Origin: Mesorhabditis belari
Lineage: Eukaryota; Nematoda; Chromadorea; Rhabditida; Rhabditidae
Length of the DNA stretch: 64,000 bases
Assembly (NCBI GenBank): GCA_958450365.1
Contig: CAUEEP010000511.1
Location: 1-64,000 of the forward strand
Reading direction: 5' to 3'
Shown: in pieces, positions 42,511-52,527 of the stretch
How the letters are laid out: each line of letters opens with the position of its first letter
Numbering within the stretch: position 1 is the stretch's first letter
The notes under the pieces: generated by a model
What the model was told of the DNA's origin: nothing
What the model saw: only the letters and a program-made list of their open reading frames with translations
Database searches by the model: none
Translations under genes and position numbers: made by a program

Positions 42511-43548
42511 GCTTTTGGACTCGTAAATCTCGGAGATACTTCAGAGAAATCTGTCGGTCGAGTGGAAGACGAAAGCCCATAGTTTTGGACTCATCAGTCT
42601 CGGAGATACTTCAGAGCAATCTGTCGGTCGAGCGGAGGACGAAACTCATTGAGCTGTGCAGAGCAGGGAAAAACGTTGATTGGAACCACTGGCCCTCGTC
42701 ACTCCACTCTTCACGCCGCCGCCGTTTGATGGTGAAGAATCTGCTCTTCTTATCGACTCAATGAGTGACCTTGTTGAGGCAGCATTGCCGAGACAAACCT
42801 CATTGATGTCGGGCAAACTCGTCGTTCTCGTCGCCAAAGTTGCTGCCCAGAAAGGATGCTGATGGATGCTACCAAGACGTCGATGGTGTGCCGCCGCTTT
42901 ATGCCTTCCCATGCCGCCGCCTGAAGACGTCCAGCCCCTCGTATCACACCCTGCCTGCCCAGACGGTGAAGAAAGGCGTCCGAGACCCGATCGGGCCCCT
43001 GTGATCTCGATGATGGTGCCGCCGCTTTATGCCTCAACCCTAGGCGCCATCTGACAGTGATCAGGCCCGAGGACTCCGCCCAATCTTTCGCTCAACGACG
43101 GTGAAGAAGCGTTCGACTGCTCCAAGACTACAAGAAGTCAGACGGTGAAGAAGATGTCGACTACTCATCCTGATGGTGTGTGCCGCCGCTTTATGCCTCA
43201 ACCCTAGGCCCCCTGTGGATGCCAGAAGTCGACAATGCCTTCCTCTACCTCAACGACGGTGAAGAAGAGAGCCTCCACTCCAAAGAAGCGATCATTCATC
43301 ATTTATCTTTCCGGTTCGTGATGTCTTATTTTGCAACATCTTGATTTTTGCAATCAAATGTTCTTTCTTATTTTCTGGATGTTTTCATCTTTTCGATGTT
43401 TCATCTTTCCATCTTATTGACCCACCCTCTTTATATGCCGCCTCAAATTTTCTGTGTGTTGCATATTCTCATTTTCTCACATTTGACCCGTAATTGTCAT
43501 ACACCGGCCGGGGTGCATACCGAGCCCATCATTCGCTGAATAAACTAA
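42511..43548 (+). mobile_element. Element X2: second copy of the non-autonomous element
   Basis: 1038 bp, about 95% or more identical to X1 by eye, in the same orientation and with the same ends. The differences are small indels (for example near 42832-42870), so the two are recent copies from one source. Confidence 0.85.
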
Positions 43549-43570
43549 ATCTGTTCTTATCGGCTTAATA
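43549..43570 (+). other. U2 target-site copy 4
   Basis: The same 22-bp U2 segment, joining X2 to D. Confidence 0.9.
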
Positions 43571-46500
43571 CGTTGATTTGAGCAGAGAAAGAACGTTGAT
43601 CGATGCCGAGGATGAATTTTGGTTTTAGCGTGATCTCGGTCCCCCACGCACCTGTGGGGGACCGAACACCTGAGGATATGCGATCCAATGAAGAAAGAGT
43701 AAAAGAAAGACCCCCCAACCCGGGAAGGCGAGGCCCCAAAGCGGAAGAGTGTGGGATAACGGCTAAAAGAAAAGCCACGGAACCTGATTCCGAAAAGATA
43801 CCAAAGCCACCCACCCCGCCAAAAGAAATTAGCCAAGCCGACCCCAGCGCAGCGCGTAAGACAACACAAGAAGAAGACGACTTCACGCCTCGCTCCAACT
43901 CATCAAGAAGAAGAAGAAGATCACCACCCGCCGCCCAAGATGAAGAAGAAGAATCCGACGTGTCGCCCTCTCGTCGCCTCCGAGCCAACCGAGCTCCCCC
44001 TGGGTCCGCGCAGCCGCCATCGGCGCCGCATGTGTTGCCGCCGCTCTCGCCGCCGCCGCCAGGAACAGGACAACCGGGAACGCTCACCAACGACGATGAC
44101 GACACCGACGACTACCCACTCGACCTGCCACACCTCGACACCAACTACCAATGCCGTCTCTGCAGCAAGAAGCCGTATGTGATGCAAGGAGGACTCACCC
44201 GACACCTGCGCGACGTCCACCGGAGGAAGATCATCTTCCGCTGCCGTGGATGTCGTCGCCTCTTCACGACCGCCAAGGAATGCAATCGCCATCAGAAGAA
44301 GTGCGCAGTGCCAGCAGCCCCCGGGCCAGTACTGACAGCTCAGCCAGCGCAGGCGCCAATCGTGCTACCACGTGCGCAGGTGCCAATCGTGCCACCACGT
44401 GAGTCTGTGTCTGAGCCTGTCTTGTCCGTGCCGCCAACACCGATGCTGACACACGCCTCTTCGCCGCTTCCTAGTCCTCCACATCCACACGCTTCTCCGC
44501 CGCTCTACAGACGTGCCCAACACCAAGCCGAATGGTGCCGCCGCATCGAAGCCGTCACCACCGAAGTCGAACTCGACGCCACACTCGCCGACCTGACCCG
44601 TGAAGTGAAGAAGAAGACCTGCCAAGCAGACGGTGAAAAAGCCCCCTCTCGACCACCTCCGCGTGCTCAAGGCCAACCCAACCGCCGAAAGCCGCCTCCG
44701 AGACCAACCTACGACCCAAAAGACGCCGCGAGGATACAGAAGCTCTATCGATCTTCTCGTCCACGCGCCTTTCGGGAAGTGGTCGACGCTGATTCACCGT
44801 TTTGCGCCATCGACAAAACAACTCTACATCAACACTTCACGCAAGTCTTCGGCCCATCACCTCCACTCGTAGGACCAATGCCAGCCCTGGTGCCGCCACA
44901 AGTCAAGCCAATCCCAGCCGACGAGGCCGACCCGTTCTCCACCGACTTCACTCCCGAAGAAGTGTGGAAACGCCTCGTCCGCTGCTCCAACACGGCTCCC
45001 GGCCCAGATGGCATTCGCTACGTGTCCTGGAAGAAGTTCGACATCGGTGCTCACATCCTCTCAACGCTCTTCAACACCATCCACCGACTTCGATGTGTAC
45101 CGGCCACCTGGAACGAATCTGCGACGATCCTCATCCACAAGAAAGGAGACAAGACGGACGTTGGCAACTGGAGGCCCATCACCCTCTCTAACACGATTGC
45201 CAAGACCTACGCCTCATGCCTCTCCGCCCGTCTTGGATCCTGGGCAGCCCGCCACCAACGTGTCTCATCGTCGCAGAAAGGCTTCATGGCGGTCGACGGA
45301 TGCGCCGAGCACAACTTCACACTCCAGACGGTGATCAATGACGCCCGAAGGACTCGCCAAACCGTAGCCATCTCGTGGCTGGACCTCACCAATGCCTTCG
45401 GCTCCGTCCCACACGAGATGCTCTTCGAGTCACTGAAGTTTGCTGGCCTCCACGACAACTCCATCGAGACGGTGAAGCGACTCTACTCCAACGCCTCCAC
45501 CACGATCAGGAGCTCCGACGGACCAACCGATGCCATCCGAATCCAAGCCGGGGTGAAACAAGGGTGCCCACTCAGCCCCATTGTTTTCAACCTGGCCCTC
45601 GAACCGATGCTCCGTGCCCTACACGACCAACAGTGTGGGTACCAACTCAACGGACAACACATCGACGTACTCGCGTACGCCGATGACATCGCCCTCGTCG
45701 CCAAAAGCTCGGTTCGCCTACACGACATGCTCGATATGGTCACCACCGTCGCCTCCTGGTCTGGACTCGCCTTCAACGCCAAGAAGTGTGCTTCACTCGT
45801 CATCGATGGTCGCCAACACACCGCCCTTCCAGTGCCATTCAACATCCAAGCCAAGCCAATGGTCATGCTCAAAGAAGACGACACCTACGAACACCTCGGA
45901 GTACCCACGGGATACCACCGCGCCCCATCCGCCGAACTTGCCCTGCAGAAGATGACAAACCACATCGAGTCAATCGACAAATCTCTTCTTGCACCATGGC
46001 AGAAAGCTGATGCGGTCAACACGTTCGTACTCCCATGCCTCTCCTTCCATCTGAAGAACGGTGTCGTCCCAAAGGAGCCTCTGACCGAATTCGACAACAA
46101 GCTGAAGGCTCTCGGCAAGAAGTGGCTCAATCTCCCGTCACGTGGCAGCCCGGAAGTGGTCTACCTCTCCAATCAGATGGGTGGACTCGGCTTCCTTCAA
46201 ATGAACCCGCTCGCTGATGTGTTCCAACTCGTCCACGCCCTCCGCCTGCTCTCCACGGCCAACATGCAGCCCATCGCCTATCCACAGCTCCGAGACGTGG
46301 TCAAGAAGAAGCTCCGTCGTGCCGCCTCCAACGAAGAACTTGCCGACTACCTCAATGGCCGACTCGATGGAGACTTTGCCCGAGCTTCTTCCGACCTCTC
46401 TTCGATGTGGTCTCGTCTCCGAGTGGCTACCCGTAGCCTCCACAAGTTCATGGCTGTGCAATGGGTGTGGCTCGTCGACCAACTCACGCTCCAACTGAAC

Positions 46501-47710
46501 GGCTCCAACATCCCACCACGTACCGTCGAAACGACTCTCCGAAGTGCCATCCGCGACTACCATCTCCGCCAACTTCTCGCAAAGCCGGATCAAGGGAAGG
46601 TCTACACCGTCACCACGCTCTCCACTTCTTCCAACCACTTCATGCGTGACGGCTCCTTCACCCGCTTCGCTGACTGGCGCTTCCTTCACCGTGCCCGACT
46701 CGACTGCGTGCCACTCAACGGGACTCGACGCTTCGGTCCAGGCGACAGACGGTGCCGACGATGTGCTCATCCAAACGAAACTCTGCCCCATGTGCTGTGC
46801 CACTGCAACCCGCACATGGTTGCAATCACCCGCCGACACAATGCCATCGTCGACCGTCTCGTCAAAGCCCTCAAGCCGCCAGTCACAAGCCAAGTCCGAC
46901 TCAACCAACACGTGCCCAACTTCGATGCGAAATTCCGGCCCGACATCTTGATCATCGACTCAACCTTCAAGACGGTGCAACTCATCGACGTCACGATGCC
47001 ATTCGAGAACCGACCCGAAGCCTTCCAAGCCGCCCGCCAAGAAAAACAACGCAAGTACCAAACGATCGCCCAACACTTCGAAGCTCTCGGCTACTCGGTG
47101 ATCCTCGACGCTTTCGTGGTCGGCCCGCTCGGTGGATGGGATCTCGCCAACGACGAACTCCTCAAGAAGCTTGGTGTTTCCTTCCGCTACGCACGTCTCA
47201 TGAAGAAGCTGATGGTGTCGGATGCCGTGAAATGGAGCCGGGACATCTACGTCGAACACATCACTGGAACCCGCCAATACGACCCTTGAGTTCTTAGTCT
47301 TCTCTTCTTTCTTGCTTTCTTGTTGTCTTTCTCTTTTGTCTCCCCCTAGCCAAAATCATCCCTATCTTGCCTTGCGATCAAATATCTGTGATAATGCATC
47401 TCACATATCTCTCATATCTAACTTTCGTTCTGACTTTCATTTAGTCTTGTGTTTTCCTATAGGTTCATAACATTTATTGCTTTGTGCTCTAATGTTCTAT
47501 ATTCTACTCAACATTTTTATCTGTGCATACCTCTTCTCATGGTTTCCTAATTCACTAGGCCCATCTACTATTCCTCATTCAACCCGTTCTGTGTTTGCAT
47601 ATACCCTATGTTTTCTTAAATGTGGGTTCATACATTTCCTGTATTTTAATCCTTTGTGATAGACCGGCTGGGGTTTTGTACCATGCCCATCATGCACTGA
47701 AATAAACTTA
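43571..47710 (+). mobile_element. Element D: full-length U2-targeting retroelement with intact ORF
   Basis: 4.1 kb from CGTTGATTTGAGCAGAGAAA to CACTGAAATAAACTTA, flanked on both sides by the 22-bp U2 segment. Its single ORF is open, so this is the best candidate for an active source element in the array. Confidence 0.92.
43603..47289 (+). CDS. Utopia-like RT/restriction-like-endonuclease protein, intact (element D)
   Basis: 1228 residues, one open frame. Start ATG 43603 is shared with fragment A. Residues 1-180 are basic, Pro- and acidic-rich linker. C2H2 fingers lie near 184-208 (YQCRLCSKKP..H..DVH) and 211-234 (FRCRGCRRLF..H..KC), likely DNA-binding. RT domain near 520-760: NWRPITLSNTIAKTY, WLDLTNAFGSVPH, KQGCPLSPIVFNLALEP, and AYADDIALV with the catalytic Asp pair near 693. 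CCHC knuckle near 1050 (CRRCAHPNETLPHVLCHC). Endonuclease near 1112-1150 (RPDILIID..LIDVTMPFE, then the K/R-rich EKQRKYQ). Nothing essential is visibly missing. Codon use is strikingly GC-rich beside the AT-rich host genes. Confidence 0.92.
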   Translation: MPRMNFGFSVISVPHAPVGDRTPEDMRSNEERVKERPPNPGRRGPKAEECGITAKRKATEPDSEKIPKPPTPPKEISQADPSAARKTTQEEDDFTPRSNSSRRRRRSPPAAQDEEEESDVSPSRRLRANRAPPGSAQPPSAPHVLPPLSPPPPGTGQPGTLTNDDDDTDDYPLDLPHLDTNYQCRLCSKKPYVMQGGLTRHLRDVHRRKIIFRCRGCRRLFTTAKECNRHQKKCAVPAAPGPVLTAQPAQAPIVLPRAQVPIVPPRESVSEPVLSVPPTPMLTHASSPLPSPPHPHASPPLYRRAQHQAEWCRRIEAVTTEVELDATLADLTREVKKKTCQADGEKAPSRPPPRAQGQPNRRKPPPRPTYDPKDAARIQKLYRSSRPRAFREVVDADSPFCAIDKTTLHQHFTQVFGPSPPLVGPMPALVPPQVKPIPADEADPFSTDFTPEEVWKRLVRCSNTAPGPDGIRYVSWKKFDIGAHILSTLFNTIHRLRCVPATWNESATILIHKKGDKTDVGNWRPITLSNTIAKTYASCLSARLGSWAARHQRVSSSQKGFMAVDGCAEHNFTLQTVINDARRTRQTVAISWLDLTNAFGSVPHEMLFESLKFAGLHDNSIETVKRLYSNASTTIRSSDGPTDAIRIQAGVKQGCPLSPIVFNLALEPMLRALHDQQCGYQLNGQHIDVLAYADDIALVAKSSVRLHDMLDMVTTVASWSGLAFNAKKCASLVIDGRQHTALPVPFNIQAKPMVMLKEDDTYEHLGVPTGYHRAPSAELALQKMTNHIESIDKSLLAPWQKADAVNTFVLPCLSFHLKNGVVPKEPLTEFDNKLKALGKKWLNLPSRGSPEVVYLSNQMGGLGFLQMNPLADVFQLVHALRLLSTANMQPIAYPQLRDVVKKKLRRAASNEELADYLNGRLDGDFARASSDLSSMWSRLRVATRSLHKFMAVQWVWLVDQLTLQLNGSNIPPRTVETTLRSAIRDYHLRQLLAKPDQGKVYTVTTLSTSSNHFMRDGSFTRFADWRFLHRARLDCVPLNGTRRFGPGDRRCRRCAHPNETLPHVLCHCNPHMVAITRRHNAIVDRLVKALKPPVTSQVRLNQHVPNFDAKFRPDILIIDSTFKTVQLIDVTMPFENRPEAFQAARQEKQRKYQTIAQHFEALGYSVILDAFVVGPLGGWDLANDELLKKLGVSFRYARLMKKLMVSDAVKWSRDIYVEHITGTRQYDP

Positions 47711-47732
47711 ATCTGTTCTTATCGGCTTAATA
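47711..47732 (+). other. U2 target-site copy 5
   Basis: The same 22-bp U2 segment, joining D to E. Confidence 0.9.
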
Positions 47733-49506
47733 GGCTTTTGGACTCGTAAATCTCGGAGATACTTCAGAGCAATCTGTCGGTCGAGTGGAAGACGAAAGCC
47801 CATAGTTTTGGACTCATCAGTCTCGGAGAAGTTGTTGGCATTCAGAGAAGTTGTTGAGGCAGGTTCACCATTTTGCCAAATTCCAGCAAACGACCTCCAC
47901 CGGCATTTCAGCGACGTGTTTGGACCGTCCCCACTAGTGGATCCGACCATTCCCGACTTCGTGCCAGAGCAAGAGGACAACCTAACCGGTGATGTTAACC
48001 CGTTTAACGAAATCTTTACAGCTCCGGAGGTTTGGTCTCGTCTCTCCCGATGCTCCAACACCGCGCCTGGTCCGGACCTCCTTCGCTACGCCGTGTGGAA
48101 GAAGTACGACAACGGTGCACACATCCTTGCCTCGCTCTTCAACGCTTGTCACCGACTACATCACGTGCCAGCGAAATGGAATCAATCCTCGACGGTGCTG
48201 CTCCACAAGAAGGGCGACAAAAGAGAAGTTAACAACTGGAGACCTATCTCCATGTCCAACACTATTTCAAAGGTTTACACTTCAACTTTAGCAAATCGTC
48301 TTGGGAAGTGGGCAAGCCGCCATGGACGTATCTCCAAATCGCAGAAGGGCTTCGTGGCAGCCGACGGATGTGCGGAACACAACTTCGTTCTCCAATCGAC
48401 CATCGTGGACGCGCGACGGAACCGAAAACAAGTTTCAATGGCATGGCTTGACTTAACAAATGCCTTTGGTAGTGTTCCCCATCAATCCATTTTCAGTGCC
48501 CTCAAGTACGCCGGACTCAACAACACTGCCATCGAGGTCATCCGCCGTCTCTACGCCAACTGCTCCACAACCATCCGAAGCTCCACTGGTCCGACCAACG
48601 ACATCCCAATTCAGGCAGGAGTAAAGCAGGGTTGCCCTTTGTCACCCATTATCTTTAATTTAACACTTGAGCCTCTTCTCCGAGCCATCTCCCAAGTCAA
48701 CAACGGATACAAGATGCATGGACGAAATGTGGATGTGCTAGCCTACGCGGACGACCTTGCGGTAATCACAGGTACCCCAACCCAACTTCAGAAAACACTC
48801 GATGTCGTCTCCTCGGCAGCTGACTGGTTAGGGCTGAAGTTCAACTCGAAGAAGTGCGCCAGCCTCTGCATCGATGGGAAGAAGAAACAAGCGCTCAACA
48901 ACCGACTACGAGTACAAGGGGAGTTTATAGCCGTCCACTCTGAGGACGACCTATATGAACACCTAGGCACACCAACCGGCTATCACTCCGCCCCCAGCGC
49001 TCAGAAGGTGATTGAGAAGATGACCGCCCAGCTCGACGCCCTCGACTCCTCGTTACTCGCTCCATGGCAGAAGGCCGACGCCATCAACACCTTTGTTTTA
49101 CCGTGTATCTCTTTTCATCTAAAAAATGGTGTTGTAGCAAAAAAGCCACTTACAGCATTCGACAACAAGCTCAAGGCCGTCGCCAAGAAATGGATGAATC
49201 TGCCGGAACGCGCCAGTCCAGAAGTCCTCTACCTCTCCAGTCAGATGGGTGGTTTAGGTCTACAGAAAATTTCAGTTCTCGCGGATGTCTCCAAGCTTGT
49301 GCACGGCCTCCGACTACTCACCTCACCAGATGTCAAGGACTTCGCCGCAGCCTGCCTCCACGAGACGGTGACCAAACGACTTCGGAGGGCGATACGTAAC
49401 GAACAAGAAATTACTCAGTATCTGAACGGTTCAATGGAAGGAGATTTCAGGCTTGAGTCCAGCGACATCACCAACATGTGGATCCGACTACGCAAAGCGA
49501 GTCGGT
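47733..49506 (+). mobile_element. Element E: deleted X-headed retroelement
   Basis: Starts with the X1/X2-type 5' end (GGCTTTTGGACTCGTAAATC). At about 47828 it jumps into the protein region just before the RT. It loses the CCHC and endonuclease region at about 49506, where unrelated LINE sequence begins. This shows that the X1/X2 5' end belongs to an autonomous coding family. Confidence 0.8.
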
Positions 49507-49604
49507 CGGTTCTCATCCCCACCACCTTTCCCTTTATCATTCTTTCGCGAACCGTATTAGTAGGGTTTGGAATAAGCTCCCGCCTGGTATCTTCTCGTCT
49601 GTAG
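47808..49604 (+). pseudogene. RT fragment of element E fused to foreign tail
   Basis: 598-residue frame. Residues from about 10 match C and D: FREVVEAGSPFCQIPANDLH, NWRPISMSNTISKVY, WLDLTNAFGSVPH, KQGCPLSPIIFNLTLEP, AYADDLAVI, and a thumb ending SSDITNMWIRLRKASRS. The N-terminal fingers and C-terminal endonuclease are missing. Its codon use is less GC-rich and its sequence is more distant from C and D, so it is a separate lineage. Confidence 0.85.
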
Positions 49605-49825
49605 GAAAATTCAAAGTATCTGTAAACGAATTAGATCTTATTGCCATGTCAAATCTGCCTTATATTTAATCTTTTTGTACTTTTTGTTTCCTAACTGTAG
49701 TCTTACTGTACTATTTTTAGTTTTCTTTTTGTGAAAGTATTGTAGCAATTATATGCGGTTATGATTATCTGATTCGCTTCTATTCGCCCTCCTGAATAAA
49801 GCATATATATATATATATATAATTG
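49507..49825 (+). mobile_element. 3' end of an unrelated (Jockey/CR1-like) LINE
   Basis: In the frame ending at 49669 it reads SFANRISRVWNKLPPGIFSS, the typical C-terminus of APE-type LINE ORF2 proteins, then a stop, a UTR with AATAAAG, and an (AT) tail at 49803-49821. It is joined directly to element E. Confidence 0.7.
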
Positions 49826-49961
49826 TCTTACTCGATGATAAACAACAATTGTCTTTTTACAATACAAAAGTTATTTGATTTGAAACTTTATCTTTTTACT
49901 TTTTACTTGGCAAACTTTTTACTTTAAAACTTAAGTTCAAATCGAATCTCAAGCTCGCAAA

Positions 49962-51204
49962 ATGCGTGTCCAGCTTTACATCAACGCTGAAGAGCAAACC
50001 TCGCTCTACATTGAACCGTCGAAGACCAAAGCCGCTGATGTTCATCTGTATGAGAAAGGTAAGATTGTTGGAGAGTTTCCAAGAAGCCATGGTTTTTAAT
50101 AATATAAGCATGAGTCATATACTAGAAAGATACTAGAAAAGTGCACAATCCTAGCATTACCAGAAGCCCCTGTAGCTTTAAAATCCAAAAAAACTTGATA
50201 TTTTAAAATTTTTATTTTATTTTAGAGACGATTTGCGGGGAGACCGAGTTCGAGACGGGCTTTCAACTTTGGGCAAACGATGAAGGTAAGTTTTAACTGT
50301 TTTAACTGTTTTAACTAACTTTTAACTAAGTTTTAACTGTTTTAACTGTTTTAACCAAGTTTTAACTAACTTTTAACTAAGTTTTAACTTTTCCTACAAT
50401 CGAAACTTAGTTCCAAAACAAAATGCCAACTTCTAGGTGAAGTAAATCACAAAGTGAAACTACATGTGATGTTGGGTGAAAATGATGAACAGGCAATGAT
50501 GTGGATTGATTCGAGAAAGACCGAGATTGTCGAGATTCACTTCACGGAGACTGGTTTCCTTTCAACCAAGCCTTTCTAGTCAAAAGTCATATTTTAGAAA
50601 AGCGATGCTCGAACAAAACCCGCTTTGATTTATCGATTCGACTTCGATCAGCCAATGCTGCCAATGCAAAGCTAATGACCCAAGGTGTGAGCTTTTCAGG
50701 TAAGGTAAGCAGTAGAGTAAGGAAAGCAGTAGAGTAAGGAAAGCAGTAGAGTAAGGAAAGCAGAACATTAACCTATCACCATTTCAATTTGTTCTAACTT
50801 CAAATCAAATAGCTATCAAAATATCAAAAAACCTTTGTTTAGGGAATCAACCAATCCCTTCCTCGTCTCCTTTCACCAAAAACGGCTCATTCCGCGTCAG
50901 TTTCAACAATTCTTTTGACGAAAGAACTGTTGACCTTCTCGTTCATTCGAGTGATCGAATTGAGCAAGTCAAACATTCAATTGCACGGATTATTAATAAG
51001 AAATACGATGAGCTACGATTCATTTACGATAGTGAGTTTTAAAATATTACAAAGTGGGTAAACCCTCGGTTTTCATGCAGCTTTGAAAGATTCTAACTGA
51101 CTCCATTTCCAGGCAAACAACTCGAGGATGGCCATACTATCTCCGACTACAATATTCAGAAAGACTCATTGATTCGTATCATTTATCGCCTTTGTGGTTG
51201 CTAG
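49962..51204 (+). CDS. Ubiquitin-like domain protein ending Leu-Cys-Gly-Cys, 218 residues
   Basis: Six exons (49962-50058, 50226-50285, 50437-50553, 50598-50699, 50843-51031, 51113-51204) join cleanly to 657 nt. Residues 1-140 have no family I recognise. Residues about 143-218 are a ubiquitin fold: [20 protein letters not shown] aligns with the ubiquitin helix, and [20 protein letters not shown] with the Lys48/Lys63 region; both Lys are kept. The tail reads RLCGC where ubiquitin has RLRGG. With no Gly-Gly end it should not be conjugated by the usual E1-E2 route; Cys-x-Cys at a C-terminus recalls lipid-modified tails. Function unknown. Confidence 0.8.
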
Positions 51205-52527
51205 TTGTAAGTCCAACTTTGCTCATATTTGATTCACAGGAAATTCCGATATTTTTATTGTGTTTTATTCTAAAACCTTGACATTGCCATTCTAAAACCT
51301 TGACATTCTAAAACCATGACATTCTAAAACCATGACATTCTAAAACCATGACATTCTAAAACATTGCCAAATTCTTTTCCGGGTTGTATATCATTGAGCG
51401 TTTTGAATAAATTTTTGTACAAAAGTAAAATGATCACTCAAAGAACGCCAATTCCTCAAGGTTTTGCCTGTTGTTTACAAATAGTCATTTTAAAATCCAC
51501 GCAGAACATCCCTCCTTTTGTAGAAACATTGGGTCTGTCTTGTCTGTGTGTTGAAAGTGTCTAAAATTCATTTTCCTTGTAGCCTTAAATCCGATCTCTC
51601 TCTCCGATCTTTTATCTTGTTTATTCCTTTTTGATGGGAAGATGGATTGATAGTGTTTTGATCAGTGGCTTAAATGACGGTGTAGTCGGGAATTTGCTTC
51701 CATTATAATAAGGCAATGAATGGTTCTGGAATAGACATAAGTTCTGGAATAGACAAAGAGTTATTCTCAATTTAACTACACAAAACAATGAGCGTCAACG
51801 TGGTTTCCACGGTTCGGCCCCTTCTTCGTGTGGCTGTTCGTGTGGCTGTTCGTGCAGTGCAACCGAATGCACGCTCATTGTCATTGTCCCGGTCGGCTTA
51901 TCCAAAAATTCAGTGCTCTATTCATAGAATTTCTATTTGGCTAAGCTGAAATTTGTTTGAAAGTTCAAAACTCACTCACATTACGAATTCACAAGAATCC
52001 GTGAAGAGAGTTTCATTTTCTGACATTTTCTGACAGCGATTCAAATGAATCGAATCACAAAACCACAAAAGCTCTTCCAGCTTTTCCAAAAATCGAAAGC
52101 TTTCAGTCTGAAGCAGAATTTCCCAGCGAGCGTTTGTTGTATTGCTTCTACTGTCTCGGTTGGTGTATTGCTTCTACTGTCTCTGTCTTCTACTGTCTGC
52201 TTCTACAGTTCAATGGTTTGCAAATTGGCAGTAAAATGAGGGACATTAGCGTTGAAACCCTAAAGAGTGAAACTACAAGATCTCTTCGGTAGTACGTTGA
52301 ATGCCTTAAATTATAAAAAATCAGAAAAACCTTCAATTGTAGCCAGACAACATGGGTCCTTTGTTGAAGTATAAGTATATACTCAGAACTAATCATCGCT
52401 TCTTTTTATCGTCAGTGCAACGATCGGCTGGCCCGCTTTCCTACGTGGTACAATTTTTTCGTTCCATTCGAGTCTTGGAGTGAGCTGTCTTTCCGTTTTG
52501 TTCAACATTGTTGTTGCTTTCATTGAA
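51205..52527. other. Intergenic with an orphan mitochondrial-presequence-like exon
   Basis: 51300-51365 has five copies of ACATTCTAAAACC. At 51788 an ATG opens MSVNVVSTVRPLLRVAVRVA..NARSLSLSRSAYP, an Arg/Ser/Leu-rich leader typical of mitochondrial import signals, ending at a stop about 160 nt on; no continuing exon was found. It may be a first-exon copy of a mitochondrial gene. An open frame at 52045-52239 is not recognised. Confidence 0.4.

Noticed and set aside
41580..43054. Open frames of 60-126 codons in X1 and X2
   Set aside because: They occur in several frames, are not kept between X1 and X2 where indels fall, and match nothing I recognise.
43669..43700. Hammerhead ribozyme core (CTGAGGA..GAAA) near the 5' end of element D
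   Set aside because: Elements B and C have CGGAGGA at the same place, breaking the invariant core, and the flanking stems do not pair.
34564..47277. Many minus-strand frames of 60-260 codons opposite the retroelement ORFs
   Set aside because: Shadows of GC-rich coding sequence on the plus strand, without motifs of their own.
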